A DNA stretch of 6,624 bases, from the NCBI GenBank assembly GCA_031292735.1, contig JARLGP010000163.1, positions 1-6,624 on the forward strand, in the 5' to 3' direction. Origin of the DNA: Holophaga sp. Lineage in GTDB: Bacteria > Acidobacteriota > Holophagae > Holophagales > Holophagaceae. Below the pieces are notes generated by a model. It had not been told where the DNA came from and did no database searches. It saw nothing but the letters and a program-made list of their open reading frames with translations. This document shows, one piece after another, positions 1 to 6,598 of the stretch (position 1 is the stretch's first letter; every line of letters begins with the position of its first letter). The position numbers were made by a program, and so were the translations under genes.

Positions 1-1
1 A

Positions 2-3000
2 CTAGGTGGCTTGGTCCCGGGCCGCGGCGGGGGCGAGCTCCGAACCCAGCAGCAGGTAGAACGCAGGCACCACGAACAGGGTGAACAGGGTGCCGATGGA
101 CAGGCCGGCGAAGATCACCACGCCCATGGCCTGGCGCCCCGCGGCGCCGGCCCCGGAGGCGATCACCAGGGGGAACACCCCCAGCACCATGGCGGCGGTG
201 GTCATGAGGATGGGCCGCAACCGGATGGCGGTGGCCTCCATGATGGCCTCGGTGCGGCTCTTGCCGGCCCGCTGGAGATCGTTGGCGAACTCCACGATCA
301 GGATGCCGTGCTTGCTCACCAGGCCCATCAGCGTCACCAGGCCCACCTGGGTGTAGATGTTGATGGAGGACACCCCCAGGTTGATGAAGATCATCGCCCC
401 GAACAGCGCCATGGGCACCGACACCAGGATGATGACCGGATCCCGGAAGCTGTTGAACTGCGCCGCCAGGGCCAGGAACACGATGATGATGGCGAACAGC
501 ATGGTCACCAGGAAGCCGCCGGATTCCTGCACGAACTGGCGGGAGACGCCGGAATGGTCGATCTGGTAGCCCACCGGAGCCGCCTCCAGCACGGCCTTGC
601 GCATGAACGCCAGCACCTGTTCCTGGGACACGGAGGGCGAGAACACCCCTGAGATGGTGGCGGAATTCAGCTGCTGGAAGTGGTTGATGGACTCCGGCAC
701 CACCTGCTGCTTGAGCGAGGCCATGGTCGAAGCCGGCACCACCCCGCTGGCGGGGGTGCGCACGTAGTAGTCCAGCACCTGGTCCGGGTTGAGCCGGTCC
801 GGCTGCAGCACCTGCGGAATCACCTTGTAGGAGCGGCCGTCCAGGGCGAAGTAGTTGGTGTAGCCGCCGCCCAGGGCCGCGCCCAGGGATCCGCCCAGGT
901 CGCCCTGGGTGAGCCCCAGGTCGGTGATCATGTCCCGGTCGGGGACCACCGAGGTCTGCGGCTTGTCCAGCTTCAGGTCGCTGTCCACGAAGAAGAACAT
1001 GCCGCTCTGGCGGGCCTTGGCCAGCACCGCCTGGGTCACTTCGTCCAGCCGGCTGAAGGACTCCGTGGTCTTGATGACGAACTGCATGGGCAGCCCCTGG
1101 GCGCCGGGCAGGGAGGGCGGCTGGAACGAGGCCACCCGCGGCCCGGCCATCTTGTCCCACTCGGCCTGGACCTGGCCCTGGACCTGGGTGGTGGAGCGCT
1201 TGCGCGCGTCCCATGGCTTGAGGATCATGCCGGCGATGCCCTGGCTGGGGGTGGGCACCCCGGTCATCTGGAACAGGTTCTCGTATTCCGGCAGCTGTTT
1301 GACCATCTCGAACCCCTGCCTGGCGTAGTTCTGCATCTGCTGGGGGGTGGCGTTGGGCGGGCCCGACACCTGGCTGAGCAGGAAGCCCTGGTCCTCCTGG
1401 GGCGCCAGCTCCGACTGGGAGCTCATGAACAGGTAGCCCGTGCCCCCCAGCAGCAGCAGGCCCATCACCACGGTCACCTTGTAGGTGGCCAGGCTTCCGG
1501 CCAGCAGGCGCTGGTAGGTGCGCAGCAGCATCTCGAACTGACCGTCGATGAACCGCACGAACCGGCCCGCGTCCTGCTCGGGCTTGAAGAACCGGGAGCA
1601 CATCATGGGCGACAGGGTGAGGGCCACGACGCCGGACATGACCACCGACCCGGCCAGGGTGAAGGCGAACTCGGTGAACAGGCTGCCGGTGAGCCCGCCC
1701 TGGAAGCCGATGGGCACATACACCGCCACCAGCACCACGGTCATGGCGACGATCGGGCCGGCCAGCTCCCGGGCCGCCATCAGCGCGGCCTCCAGGGGCG
1801 GCTTGCCCTCCTTCATGTGCCGGTCGGCGTTCTCCACCACGATGATGGCGTCGTCCACCACCAGTCCGATGGCCAGCACGATGGCCAGCAGGGTGAGCAG
1901 GTTGATGGAGTAGTTCAGCGCCAGCATGACGATGAAGGTGCCGACCAGGGACAGCGGCATGGCGATGACCGGCACCGCCACCGCCCGCAGGGAGCCCAGG
2001 AACAGGAAGATCACCACGGTGACGATCAGCAGCGCCTCCATCAGGGTGACGATCACCTCGTGGATGGACGTGGTCACGTAGTTGGTGCCGTCATACACCA
2101 CCAGGCCGGTGATGCCGGTGGGCATCTGCGCCTGGATGTCCGGGAAGACCTTCTTGATCCGCTTGGCCACGTCCAGGATGTTGGCCTCCGGGGCCACCTT
2201 GATCCCCATGAACACGGACTTCTTGCCGTTGAAGGCCACGTCCACCGAATAGTCGTCGGCGCCCAGCACCACGTTGGCCACGTCGCTGAGCCGGACCATG
2301 CCGCCGGCGTCCTTGCGCACCGCCAGCTGCTGGAACTCTTCCACGCTGTGCAGATCGGTCCTGGCGGTCAGGTCGACGCTGACCATCTGGCCCTTGGTGC
2401 TGCCCACGGCCGAAATGTAGTTGTTGGCCACCAGGGCCTTCTGCACATCCGCCGCGGTGACCCCGCGGGCGGCCATGCGGGCCGGATCCATCCACACCCG
2501 CATGGCGAAGTTGCGGGCGCCTATGATCTCGGCGGTCTGCACCCCCTCCACCGAATCCAGCCGGGGTTTCACCACCCGGAGCAGGTAGTCGGTGATGTTG
2601 TTGGTGGGCAGCTGGTCGCTGTAGAAGCCCAGGTACATGGCGTCCGTGGTGTCGCCGGTCTGGACCGTGATGACCGGCTGCTGGGCGTCCGGCGGCAGCT
2701 GGTTGCGCACCGCGTTCACCTGGGTGGTGATCTCGGTGAGCGCCTTGTTGCCGCTGTAGTTGAGGCGCAGGGTGGCGGTGATGGTGGAGACCCCGTTGAC
2801 GCTGCTGGAAGCCATGTAGTCGATGCCCTGGGCCTGGGCCACCGAGGACTCCAGGGGCTGGGTGATGAACCCGGCCACGGTGGCGGCGTCGGCCCCGTAG
2901 TAAGCGGTGCTGATGGTCACCACCGCATTCTCGGTCTTGGGATACTGGCCGACCGCCAAGCTGAAGGACGAGCGCAGCCCCAGCACCAGGATCAGCAGGC

Positions 3001-3052
3001 TGACCACCATCGCCAGGACCGGCTTGCGGATGAACAGATCGGTGAATTTCAT
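2..3052 (-). CDS. RND multidrug efflux transporter, inner-membrane permease (HAE-1 family, MexK-like)
   Basis: A complete 1016-residue proton-driven efflux permease that would sit in the inner membrane as a trimer and export drugs or other amphiphiles. It has the family layout: TM1 near residues 10-30, a periplasmic porter/docking half to about 330, TM2-TM6 at about 335-483, TM7 near 524-543, a second porter half to about 845, and TM8-TM12 at about 847-1003. Proton-relay residues are present: the TM4 Asp pair 400-401 (GLVVDDAIIVVEN), Lys914 in TM10 (GLVSKHGILIVEF) and Arg946 before the RPILMT motif. The ATG start begins the typical KFTDLFIRKPV opening. AAGGA at 3059-3063 lies 6 nt upstream and overlaps the adaptor stop codon, pointing to coupled translation. 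The length is close to MexK (about 1025) and shorter than AcrB (1049). Resemblance to MexK is from memory of the family. The substrate is unknown. Several AcrB pocket phenylalanines are replaced (see findings). Confidence 0.98.
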   Translation of the reverse strand: MKFTDLFIRKPVLAMVVSLLILVLGLRSSFSLAVGQYPKTENAVVTISTAYYGADAATVAGFITQPLESSVAQAQGIDYMASSSVNGVSTITATLRLNYSGNKALTEITTQVNAVRNQLPPDAQQPVITVQTGDTTDAMYLGFYSDQLPTNNITDYLLRVVKPRLDSVEGVQTAEIIGARNFAMRVWMDPARMAARGVTAADVQKALVANNYISAVGSTKGQMVSVDLTARTDLHSVEEFQQLAVRKDAGGMVRLSDVANVVLGADDYSVDVAFNGKKSVFMGIKVAPEANILDVAKRIKKVFPDIQAQMPTGITGLVVYDGTNYVTTSIHEVIVTLMEALLIVTVVIFLFLGSLRAVAVPVIAMPLSLVGTFIVMLALNYSINLLTLLAIVLAIGLVVDDAIIVVENADRHMKEGKPPLEAALMAARELAGPIVAMTVVLVAVYVPIGFQGGLTGSLFTEFAFTLAGSVVMSGVVALTLSPMMCSRFFKPEQDAGRFVRFIDGQFEMLLRTYQRLLAGSLATYKVTVVMGLLLLGGTGYLFMSSQSELAPQEDQGFLLSQVSGPPNATPQQMQNYARQGFEMVKQLPEYENLFQMTGVPTPSQGIAGMILKPWDARKRSTTQVQGQVQAEWDKMAGPRVASFQPPSLPGAQGLPMQFVIKTTESFSRLDEVTQAVLAKARQSGMFFFVDSDLKLDKPQTSVVPDRDMITDLGLTQGDLGGSLGAALGGGYTNYFALDGRSYKVIPQVLQPDRLNPDQVLDYYVRTPASGVVPASTMASLKQQVVPESINHFQQLNSATISGVFSPSVSQEQVLAFMRKAVLEAAPVGYQIDHSGVSRQFVQESGGFLVTMLFAIIIVFLALAAQFNSFRDPVIILVSVPMALFGAMIFINLGVSSINIYTQVGLVTLMGLVSKHGILIVEFANDLQRAGKSRTEAIMEATAIRLRPILMTTAAMVLGVFPLVIASGAGAAGRQAMGVVIFAGLSIGTLFTLFVVPAFYLLLGSELAPAAARDQAT

Positions 3053-3061
3053 GGGCCGTCC

Positions 3062-4234
3062 TTACTGTTCTTGGGGCGCGGGATTCGCGTCGTTGGCGGG
3101 CTGGATCCGGTTGTCGATGAGCAGGGGCGTGCCGTTGCGCAACTTCAGTCCGCCGCTGCTCACCACCTGGGCGCCGGCCTCCAGACCCTTGAGCACCGCC
3201 ACCTGGTCCCCGCGGGTGCTGCCCGTGGTGACGAACACCTGCTGGGCGGTGAGGGTCGCCCGGCCCTGGGCGCCGGTGCCGGCCTTGGCCAGGAACACCA
3301 GGGCGCCGTACGGGTTGTAGGTGATGGCGGTCTGCGGCAGGGTCAGGAAGGGCTGCCTGGCGCCCACCTCCATGCTGACCCGGGTGAACATGCCGGGCAG
3401 CAGGGTGTGGCCGGGATTGCTGAAGGTGGCCTCCACCTGGATGTTCCGGGTGCTGTTGTCCACCCGCGGGTTCACCGCGGTGACCTTGCCCTTGAAAGCG
3501 CGGCCCGGATAGGCGTCCACGGCCAGGGACACGCCCTGCCCCTGGCGCAGCTGGCCGGCGTCCTTCTGCGGCAGGAAGAAGTCCACGTAGACGTTGTCCA
3601 GCTGCTGCAGGGTCACCACCACCGCGCCCGGATTGAGGAAGGAGCCGGGGCTGGTGCCGACGATCCCCACCTGGCCCGCAAACGGCGCAACGAGATGTTT
3701 CTTGGCCACCAGGGCGGCCTGGGCCTGGGCCCCGGCGCGCTTGGCCTTCATATCGCCTTCGGCATTGTCCAGGTCGGCCTGGCTGACCGTATGGGCGGCA
3801 AACTGCGATCGGGTGCGTTCGTAGGTCACTTCGGCCAGACTGGCCACGGCCTGGAGCTGGCGCAGCTGGGCCAGGTCGGTGCTGTCGTCCAGGGTCGCCA
3901 GGGGCTGGCCCGCCTTCACCTGGCTGCCGGCCTTGGCCGGAACCTGGGCCACCACGCCGGACACTTCAAAAGCCAGATCTGCGCCGCGCACGGCGCGCAC
4001 GGTGCCCACGGCCTCCAGGGTCGGCTGCCATTCCTCCATGCGGGCCGGCACCACCGATACGGTCTGGGCGGGTTCGCCCTTGCCGGTGAGGGCATGCTGG
4101 ATCATCACCCCCTTGAACACGTTGAAGCCGACCAGAAGGCCCAGGAACAGGCCCACCGCCAGCAGCATGACAACCATGCGCCGGGCGGGGCGGGCGGCCG
4201 GGGCGGGAGCGTCCGGGTGTCGTACCTTATCCAT
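3062..4234 (-). CDS. RND efflux periplasmic adaptor (membrane fusion protein, HlyD/AcrA-like)
   Basis: A 390-residue adaptor that should bridge the RND permease and the outer-membrane channel across the periplasm. A basic N-terminus is followed by one hydrophobic segment at about 19-40. There is no cysteine lipobox, so anchoring is probably by an uncleaved transmembrane helix rather than a lipid. The barrel-sandwich (lipoyl-like) halves lie at about 85-116 and 182-208 (LVAPFAGQVG). Between them is a helical hairpin at about 117-178. Beta-barrel and membrane-proximal domains follow, with NPRVDNSTRNIQVEA at 255-269 and LLPGMF at 278-283. The ATG start is supported by AGGAG at 4243-4247, 8 nt upstream. 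The gene begins 22 nt after the channel gene ends and stops 9 nt before the permease begins. The channel-docking motif seen in TolC-binding adaptors, R-x3-L-x6-S, appears as Arg140, Gln144, Ser151, with Gln in the usual Leu place. Confidence 0.97.
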   Translation of the reverse strand: MDKVRHPDAPAPAARPARRMVVMLLAVGLFLGLLVGFNVFKGVMIQHALTGKGEPAQTVSVVPARMEEWQPTLEAVGTVRAVRGADLAFEVSGVVAQVPAKAGSQVKAGQPLATLDDSTDLAQLRQLQAVASLAEVTYERTRSQFAAHTVSQADLDNAEGDMKAKRAGAQAQAALVAKKHLVAPFAGQVGIVGTSPGSFLNPGAVVVTLQQLDNVYVDFFLPQKDAGQLRQGQGVSLAVDAYPGRAFKGKVTAVNPRVDNSTRNIQVEATFSNPGHTLLPGMFTRVSMEVGARQPFLTLPQTAITYNPYGALVFLAKAGTGAQGRATLTAQQVFVTTGSTRGDQVAVLKGLEAGAQVVSSGGLKLRNGTPLLIDNRIQPANDANPAPQEQ

Positions 4235-4256
4235 GAATCATTCTCCTGGCAGGGCG

Positions 4257-5744
4257 TCAGTTGGCTTGGGCATTCCAGCCGCCCCCCAGGGCGGCGTAGA
4301 GAGCGGCGGTGTCGGCGAGACGGGTGGTCTGGGCCTGGATGAGCCCGGCCCGGGCGGTCTGCCAAAGACGGGTGGCGTCCAGCATCTGCAGATAGCTGGC
4401 GGCGCCCATGTGGTACTGGGACTGGACCATGGCCAGCGAGCTGGCGGCGGCCCGTTCCGCCTCGGTCCGGGCCTGCAGGGTCTCGGCGTCGAACTGGAGC
4501 GCGTCCAGGGCGTCGGCCACATTGGCGAAGGCGGTGAGCACGGTGGTCCGGTAGTCCGCCAGGGCCTGGTCCAGCCCGGCGGCGGCGGCGCGCTTCTGGG
4601 CGCGCAGGGTGCCGCCGTGGAACAGCGGCTGGAGCAGACTCAGTCCGGCATTCCAGGCCATCATGTCGTTCTGCAGCAGGGTCCTGGACTGGGTGGTTTG
4701 GGGCCCGTAGGACCCGCCCAGGGTGAGGCTGGGCAGCATGTTGGCGGTGGCCAGGCCCACCTGGGCGGTGGCCGCGTGCAGCATGGCTTCGGCGGCCAGG
4801 ACATCCGGACGCTGACGGACCAGGGCGGACGGCAGGGTCACCGGCAGGTCCCTGGGCAGGGTGAGGCGGTCCAGGGTCTGCGGGCCCATCCCGCCTTCGG
4901 ACGGGAACCGGCCCAGGTAGGCAGAGAGCTGGTTGCGCACCGCCCCCAGCTGCTGGCGCAGCCCCGGCAGACCGGCCTGGGCCGAGGCCAGGTTGGCCTG
5001 GGCGGCCAGGAGGTCGACCTCGCTCTTGGCCCCCAGGCGGATCTGCTGGCGGGTGAGTTCCAGCTGTTCCTGGAGCACCGTCACCACCGCCTCGGCCGAC
5101 TGCAGCTGGGCCCGCAACCCCGCCTCCTGGATGCTGGCCGTGGTCACGTTGGCCGCCAGCGCCAGGTAGACGCCCTCCAACTGCCTGCGCTGCTGGTCGG
5201 CCAGGGCCTGCTGGTACTCGATCCCGCGGCGCACGCCACCGAACAGGTCCAGGGTGTAGGACACGTTCACCGAGGCGTTGTACAGGGTATAGGCGGAACT
5301 GATGGCGCCGGAGGCGTCGACATTCTCACGGGTAACCCCGGCCCGCAGGTCCAGGGCCGGCATCCGACCGCCGTTGGCGGCCCGGAGGTTCTCCTGGGCC
5401 CGCCTCAGCGCCGCCTGGGCCGACGCCACGGTGGGGCTGTGCTGGAGCGCCTGGGCCACCCGCGCGTCCAGCTCAGGGCTGCCGAAGGCGGTCCACCAGC
5501 GCTCGGCCACTCGGCCACCCCGCACGAAGCGCTGGGCCTCGCCCAGGGCCGTGGGAGTGGCGGCGGTCCCGTCCGGGAGGGGGGCGGCGCCGTACTGCCC
5601 GGTACGGGGCGGCTGGGGCGCCTGGAACTGGGGACCCACCGCGCACCCGGCCAGGCCAAGGAGGAGGAGACCGGCCAGGCCCCGGCCCAGACTCGATCCC
5701 GAGGGTGGCGGAGGGAGGGGGGGAGCCGCTGTTGAGATTTTCAT
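4257..5744 (-). CDS. RND efflux outer-membrane lipoprotein channel (OprM/NodT type)
   Basis: A 495-residue TolC-like exit duct, expected to act as a trimer in the outer membrane. The N-terminus carries a lipoprotein signal: Arg21, a hydrophobic stretch at 23-32, and the lipobox Leu31-Ala-Gly-Cys34. Residue +2 is Ala, which is compatible with outer-membrane sorting. Family marks follow: WWTAFGSPELD at 83-93, SYTLDLFGGVRR at 162-173, the LVRQRPDVLAAEAML stretch at 308-322, and YLQMLDATRLW at 451-461. The two repeated outer-membrane efflux halves are separated near 285-305. The frame stays open another 103 codons upstream, but that part overlaps tetR, is low-complexity Gly/Pro/Arg/Ala, and would bury the signal peptide. 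I therefore chose the ATG at 5742-5744, immediately before the signal and just after a GGA ribosome site. A run of prolines (8-14) before the hydrophobic core is unusual for a signal peptide. Confidence 0.96.
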   Translation of the reverse strand: MKISTAAPPLPPPPSGSSLGRGLAGLLLLGLAGCAVGPQFQAPQPPRTGQYGAAPLPDGTAATPTALGEAQRFVRGGRVAERWWTAFGSPELDARVAQALQHSPTVASAQAALRRAQENLRAANGGRMPALDLRAGVTRENVDASGAISSAYTLYNASVNVSYTLDLFGGVRRGIEYQQALADQQRRQLEGVYLALAANVTTASIQEAGLRAQLQSAEAVVTVLQEQLELTRQQIRLGAKSEVDLLAAQANLASAQAGLPGLRQQLGAVRNQLSAYLGRFPSEGGMGPQTLDRLTLPRDLPVTLPSALVRQRPDVLAAEAMLHAATAQVGLATANMLPSLTLGGSYGPQTTQSRTLLQNDMMAWNAGLSLLQPLFHGGTLRAQKRAAAAGLDQALADYRTTVLTAFANVADALDALQFDAETLQARTEAERAAASSLAMVQSQYHMGAASYLQMLDATRLWQTARAGLIQAQTTRLADTAALYAALGGGWNAQAN

Positions 5745-5747
5745 AAG

Positions 5748-5753
5748 TCCTTT
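5748..5753 (-). promoter_or_regulatory. Ribosome-binding site of the channel gene, with tight spacing
   Basis: The minus strand reads AAAGGA, then CTT, then the ATG at 5744. Only 3 nt separate the purine core from the start codon, closer than in the two downstream genes (8 and 6 nt). No better in-frame start lies between this site and the lipobox, so the start is still preferred. Tight spacing next to a hairpin (5760-5776) suggests modest or structure-dependent initiation, which is inference. Confidence 0.6.
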
Positions 5754-5759
5754 CCGAAC

Positions 5760-5776
5760 AGGCCGGAAACCGGCCT
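5760..5776 (-). repeat. Perfect hairpin AGGCCGG-3-CCGGCCT upstream of the channel ribosome site
   Basis: Seven-base arms (5760-5766 and 5770-5776) flank a 3-nt spacer, in the tetR-channel gap. In the transcript the hairpin ends 6 nt before the AAAGGA ribosome site. No U-run follows it, so it is not a standard intrinsic terminator. It could act as an mRNA stability or processing element, a brake on translation, or a protein-binding palindrome. Confidence 0.6.
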
Positions 5777-5782
5777 CGACTG

Positions 5783-5797
5783 CCGGCCCGGGGCCGG
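5783..5797 (-). repeat. Second perfect hairpin CCGGCC-3-GGCCGG in the tetR-channel gap
   Basis: Six-base arms (5783-5788 and 5792-5797) flank a 3-nt spacer. The hairpin lies 6 nt from the first one and just beyond the tetR stop codon. It uses the same hexamer as its neighbour, so arms from the two hairpins could pair with each other in alternative folds. It has no U-tract, so it is not a convincing terminator. Confidence 0.55.
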
Positions 5798-5800
5798 TGC

Positions 5801-6349
5801 CTAGGGGACGAGACCTCGCATCAGCAGGTCCAGGACCCGCCCCTTCACCCTGCGCCGCTCGGCTTCGCTGGTGCCCAGGCGGATGGCCCGGAACATGATG
5901 CCGACGAGGCCGATATCCTCCGGAGTCAAATCCGGCCGCAGCTGGCCGGCGGCGATGGCGGCCGGCAGCCCCTTGCCCGCCAGGGAGTGGAAATGGGCCA
6001 GCCCCTCCAACAAATGCACCGAATCCGGGGACAGCGCCGTCCAGTATTCGCACATGGCCGAATTCAGCACCGATTGCTCGGCCATGGCCTGGATCATGGC
6101 CACGAGGTGGCCGGCGAGCGGCACATCGCGCAGGGAGGCCTCCAGCCGGTCCAGATCCCGCTTCACCAGAGCCAGCACCAGTTCATCCCGGTCCGCGAAG
6201 TTCCGGTACAAGGTGCCCTGGCCAACCCCGGCGCGGGTGGCGATGGCATCGAGCGGCGCACTCAAACCTTGGAGGGCAAACACTTCCACCGCCGCATCCA
6301 AGAGCAGCTCGCGGCGTTTGATGGCATCCGACCGGCCGGGCGATTTCAT
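5801..6349 (-). CDS. TetR-family transcriptional repressor of the efflux operon
   Basis: A 182-residue cytoplasmic regulator. The N-terminal domain shows the family pattern: KRRELLLDAAVEVFALQG at 11-28, then the helix-turn-helix at about 33-53 (LDAIATRAGVGQGTLYRNF), closing with the LYRNFADRDEL signature. The remainder is a helical ligand-binding and dimer domain without recognisable specificity. Met at 6349 was chosen over an upstream in-frame TTG at 6391. The shorter form has the usual short lead-in to the first helix, and the longer form would cover the likely promoter. No Shine-Dalgarno is visible at either start, and the short form may be read from an almost leaderless mRNA. The gene precedes and points the same way as the pump genes, 56 nt from the channel start. 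Repression of its own operon, relieved by a pump substrate, is the likely role by analogy with AcrR and similar regulators. The ligand is unknown. Confidence 0.93.
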   Translation of the reverse strand: MKSPGRSDAIKRRELLLDAAVEVFALQGLSAPLDAIATRAGVGQGTLYRNFADRDELVLALVKRDLDRLEASLRDVPLAGHLVAMIQAMAEQSVLNSAMCEYWTALSPDSVHLLEGLAHFHSLAGKGLPAAIAAGQLRPDLTPEDIGLVGIMFRAIRLGTSEAERRRVKGRVLDLLMRGLVP

Positions 6350-6363
6350 ACTTAAACGGTAGG

Positions 6364-6391
6364 ACAATATGCCGTGCTTGTGAACGGACAA
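6364..6391 (-). promoter_or_regulatory. Candidate promoter of tetR and the pump operon
   Basis: On the minus strand, TTGTCC (6391-6386) and TATTGT (6369-6364) are 16 nt apart. These match the sigma-70 consensus boxes only partly (TTGACA and TATAAT, about 4 of 6 each). Transcription starting 6-8 nt downstream would give a leader of about 8 nt before the tetR ATG, which fits the missing ribosome-binding site. Both boxes sit within copies of ATTGTCC. The call rests on pattern only. Confidence 0.35.
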
Positions 6392-6399
6392 TTTCGTCC
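6386..6399. promoter_or_regulatory. Candidate TetR operator: GGAC-N6-GTCC palindrome over the -35 region
   Basis: The plus strand reads GGACAATTTCGTCC. The four-base arms are perfect, with partial symmetry inside. It overlaps the candidate -35 box, where a repressor dimer could block RNA polymerase. TetR-family proteins usually bind dyad sequences near their own gene. That this protein binds here is inference. Confidence 0.3.
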
Positions 6400-6479
6400 A
6401 CTTGCCACCGTCTGGAACCGCTGGCGCGTCCCCAAACCGACGACGTCAGCATTTAGAGCCACGCCTTGAGTCTTGCAGT

Positions 6480-6501
6480 TTGGACATTTGGTCCGGTCCA
6501 A
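6480..6501. repeat. Inverted repeat TTGGAC-N10-GTCCAA with nested GGAC-N5-GTCC
   Basis: Perfect six-base arms at 6480-6485 and 6496-6501. Inside, 6482-6494 reads GGACATTTGGTCC, which has the same outer arms as the palindrome near the tetR promoter. It lies about 130 bp upstream of the tetR start. It may be a second regulator site or a chance GC-rich dyad. Confidence 0.35.
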
Positions 6502-6520
6502 TCATTCCCTGCCGGTGGCT

Positions 6521-6539
6521 CCGGAATCGTTCGTTCCGG
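6521..6539. repeat. Inverted repeat CCGGAA-N7-TTCCGG
   Basis: Perfect six-base arms flank TCGTTCG. No T-run follows on either strand, so an intrinsic terminator is unlikely. It directly abuts the 30-bp tandem repeat and could be a protein-binding dyad or part of a repeat-rich boundary. Confidence 0.4.
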
Positions 6540-6598
6540 TCCCCCGGGTTCGCGCCGACCCATTTCGAGTCCCCCGGCCAGGCGCCGACCCACGCTTA
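6539..6598. repeat. Two tandem copies of an imperfect 30-bp repeat
   Basis: Copy 1 (6539-6568) and copy 2 (6569-6598) each begin GTCCCCCGG. Each then has four differing bases, followed by GCGCCGACCCA (6552-6562 and 6582-6592) and a divergent tail of six bases. Twenty of 30 positions match in two blocks at exactly the same spacing. No third copy is visible on either side. Repeated motifs of this sort occur in the terminal regions of some insertion sequences, the IS21 family for example. No transposase is present here, so that link is speculation. Confidence 0.6.

Noticed and set aside
680..4342. A 1220-codon open frame on the plus strand
   Set aside because: It lies antisense to the permease and adaptor genes and yields a His/Gly/Gln/Arg-rich low-complexity translation. 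It also crosses the boundary between two clear genes. GC-rich codon bias explains it.
3879..5735. A 618-codon open frame on the plus strand
   Set aside because: It is antisense to the adaptor and channel genes, low-complexity Gly/Gln/Arg/His, with no recognisable domain. It is a shadow of the real coding strand.
5760..5797. Intrinsic terminator between tetR and the channel gene
   Set aside because: The hairpins are strong, but neither is followed by a U-run in the direction of transcription. The second lies almost on the ribosome site of the next gene.
5745..6053. Upstream extension of the channel frame by 103 codons into tetR
   Set aside because: The extension overlaps a well-supported regulator gene and is low complexity. 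It would place the lipoprotein signal in the interior of the protein. The ATG at 5744 has a ribosome site and leads straight into the signal peptide.
6350..6391. Longer TetR form starting at the TTG at 6389-6391
   Set aside because: It has no ribosome-binding site, uses a rare start codon and adds 14 residues before the usual family beginning. It also covers the likely promoter boxes.
6539..6598. CRISPR array
   Set aside because: The two units are directly adjacent with no unique spacers of constant length, they differ from each other, and no cas gene is present.
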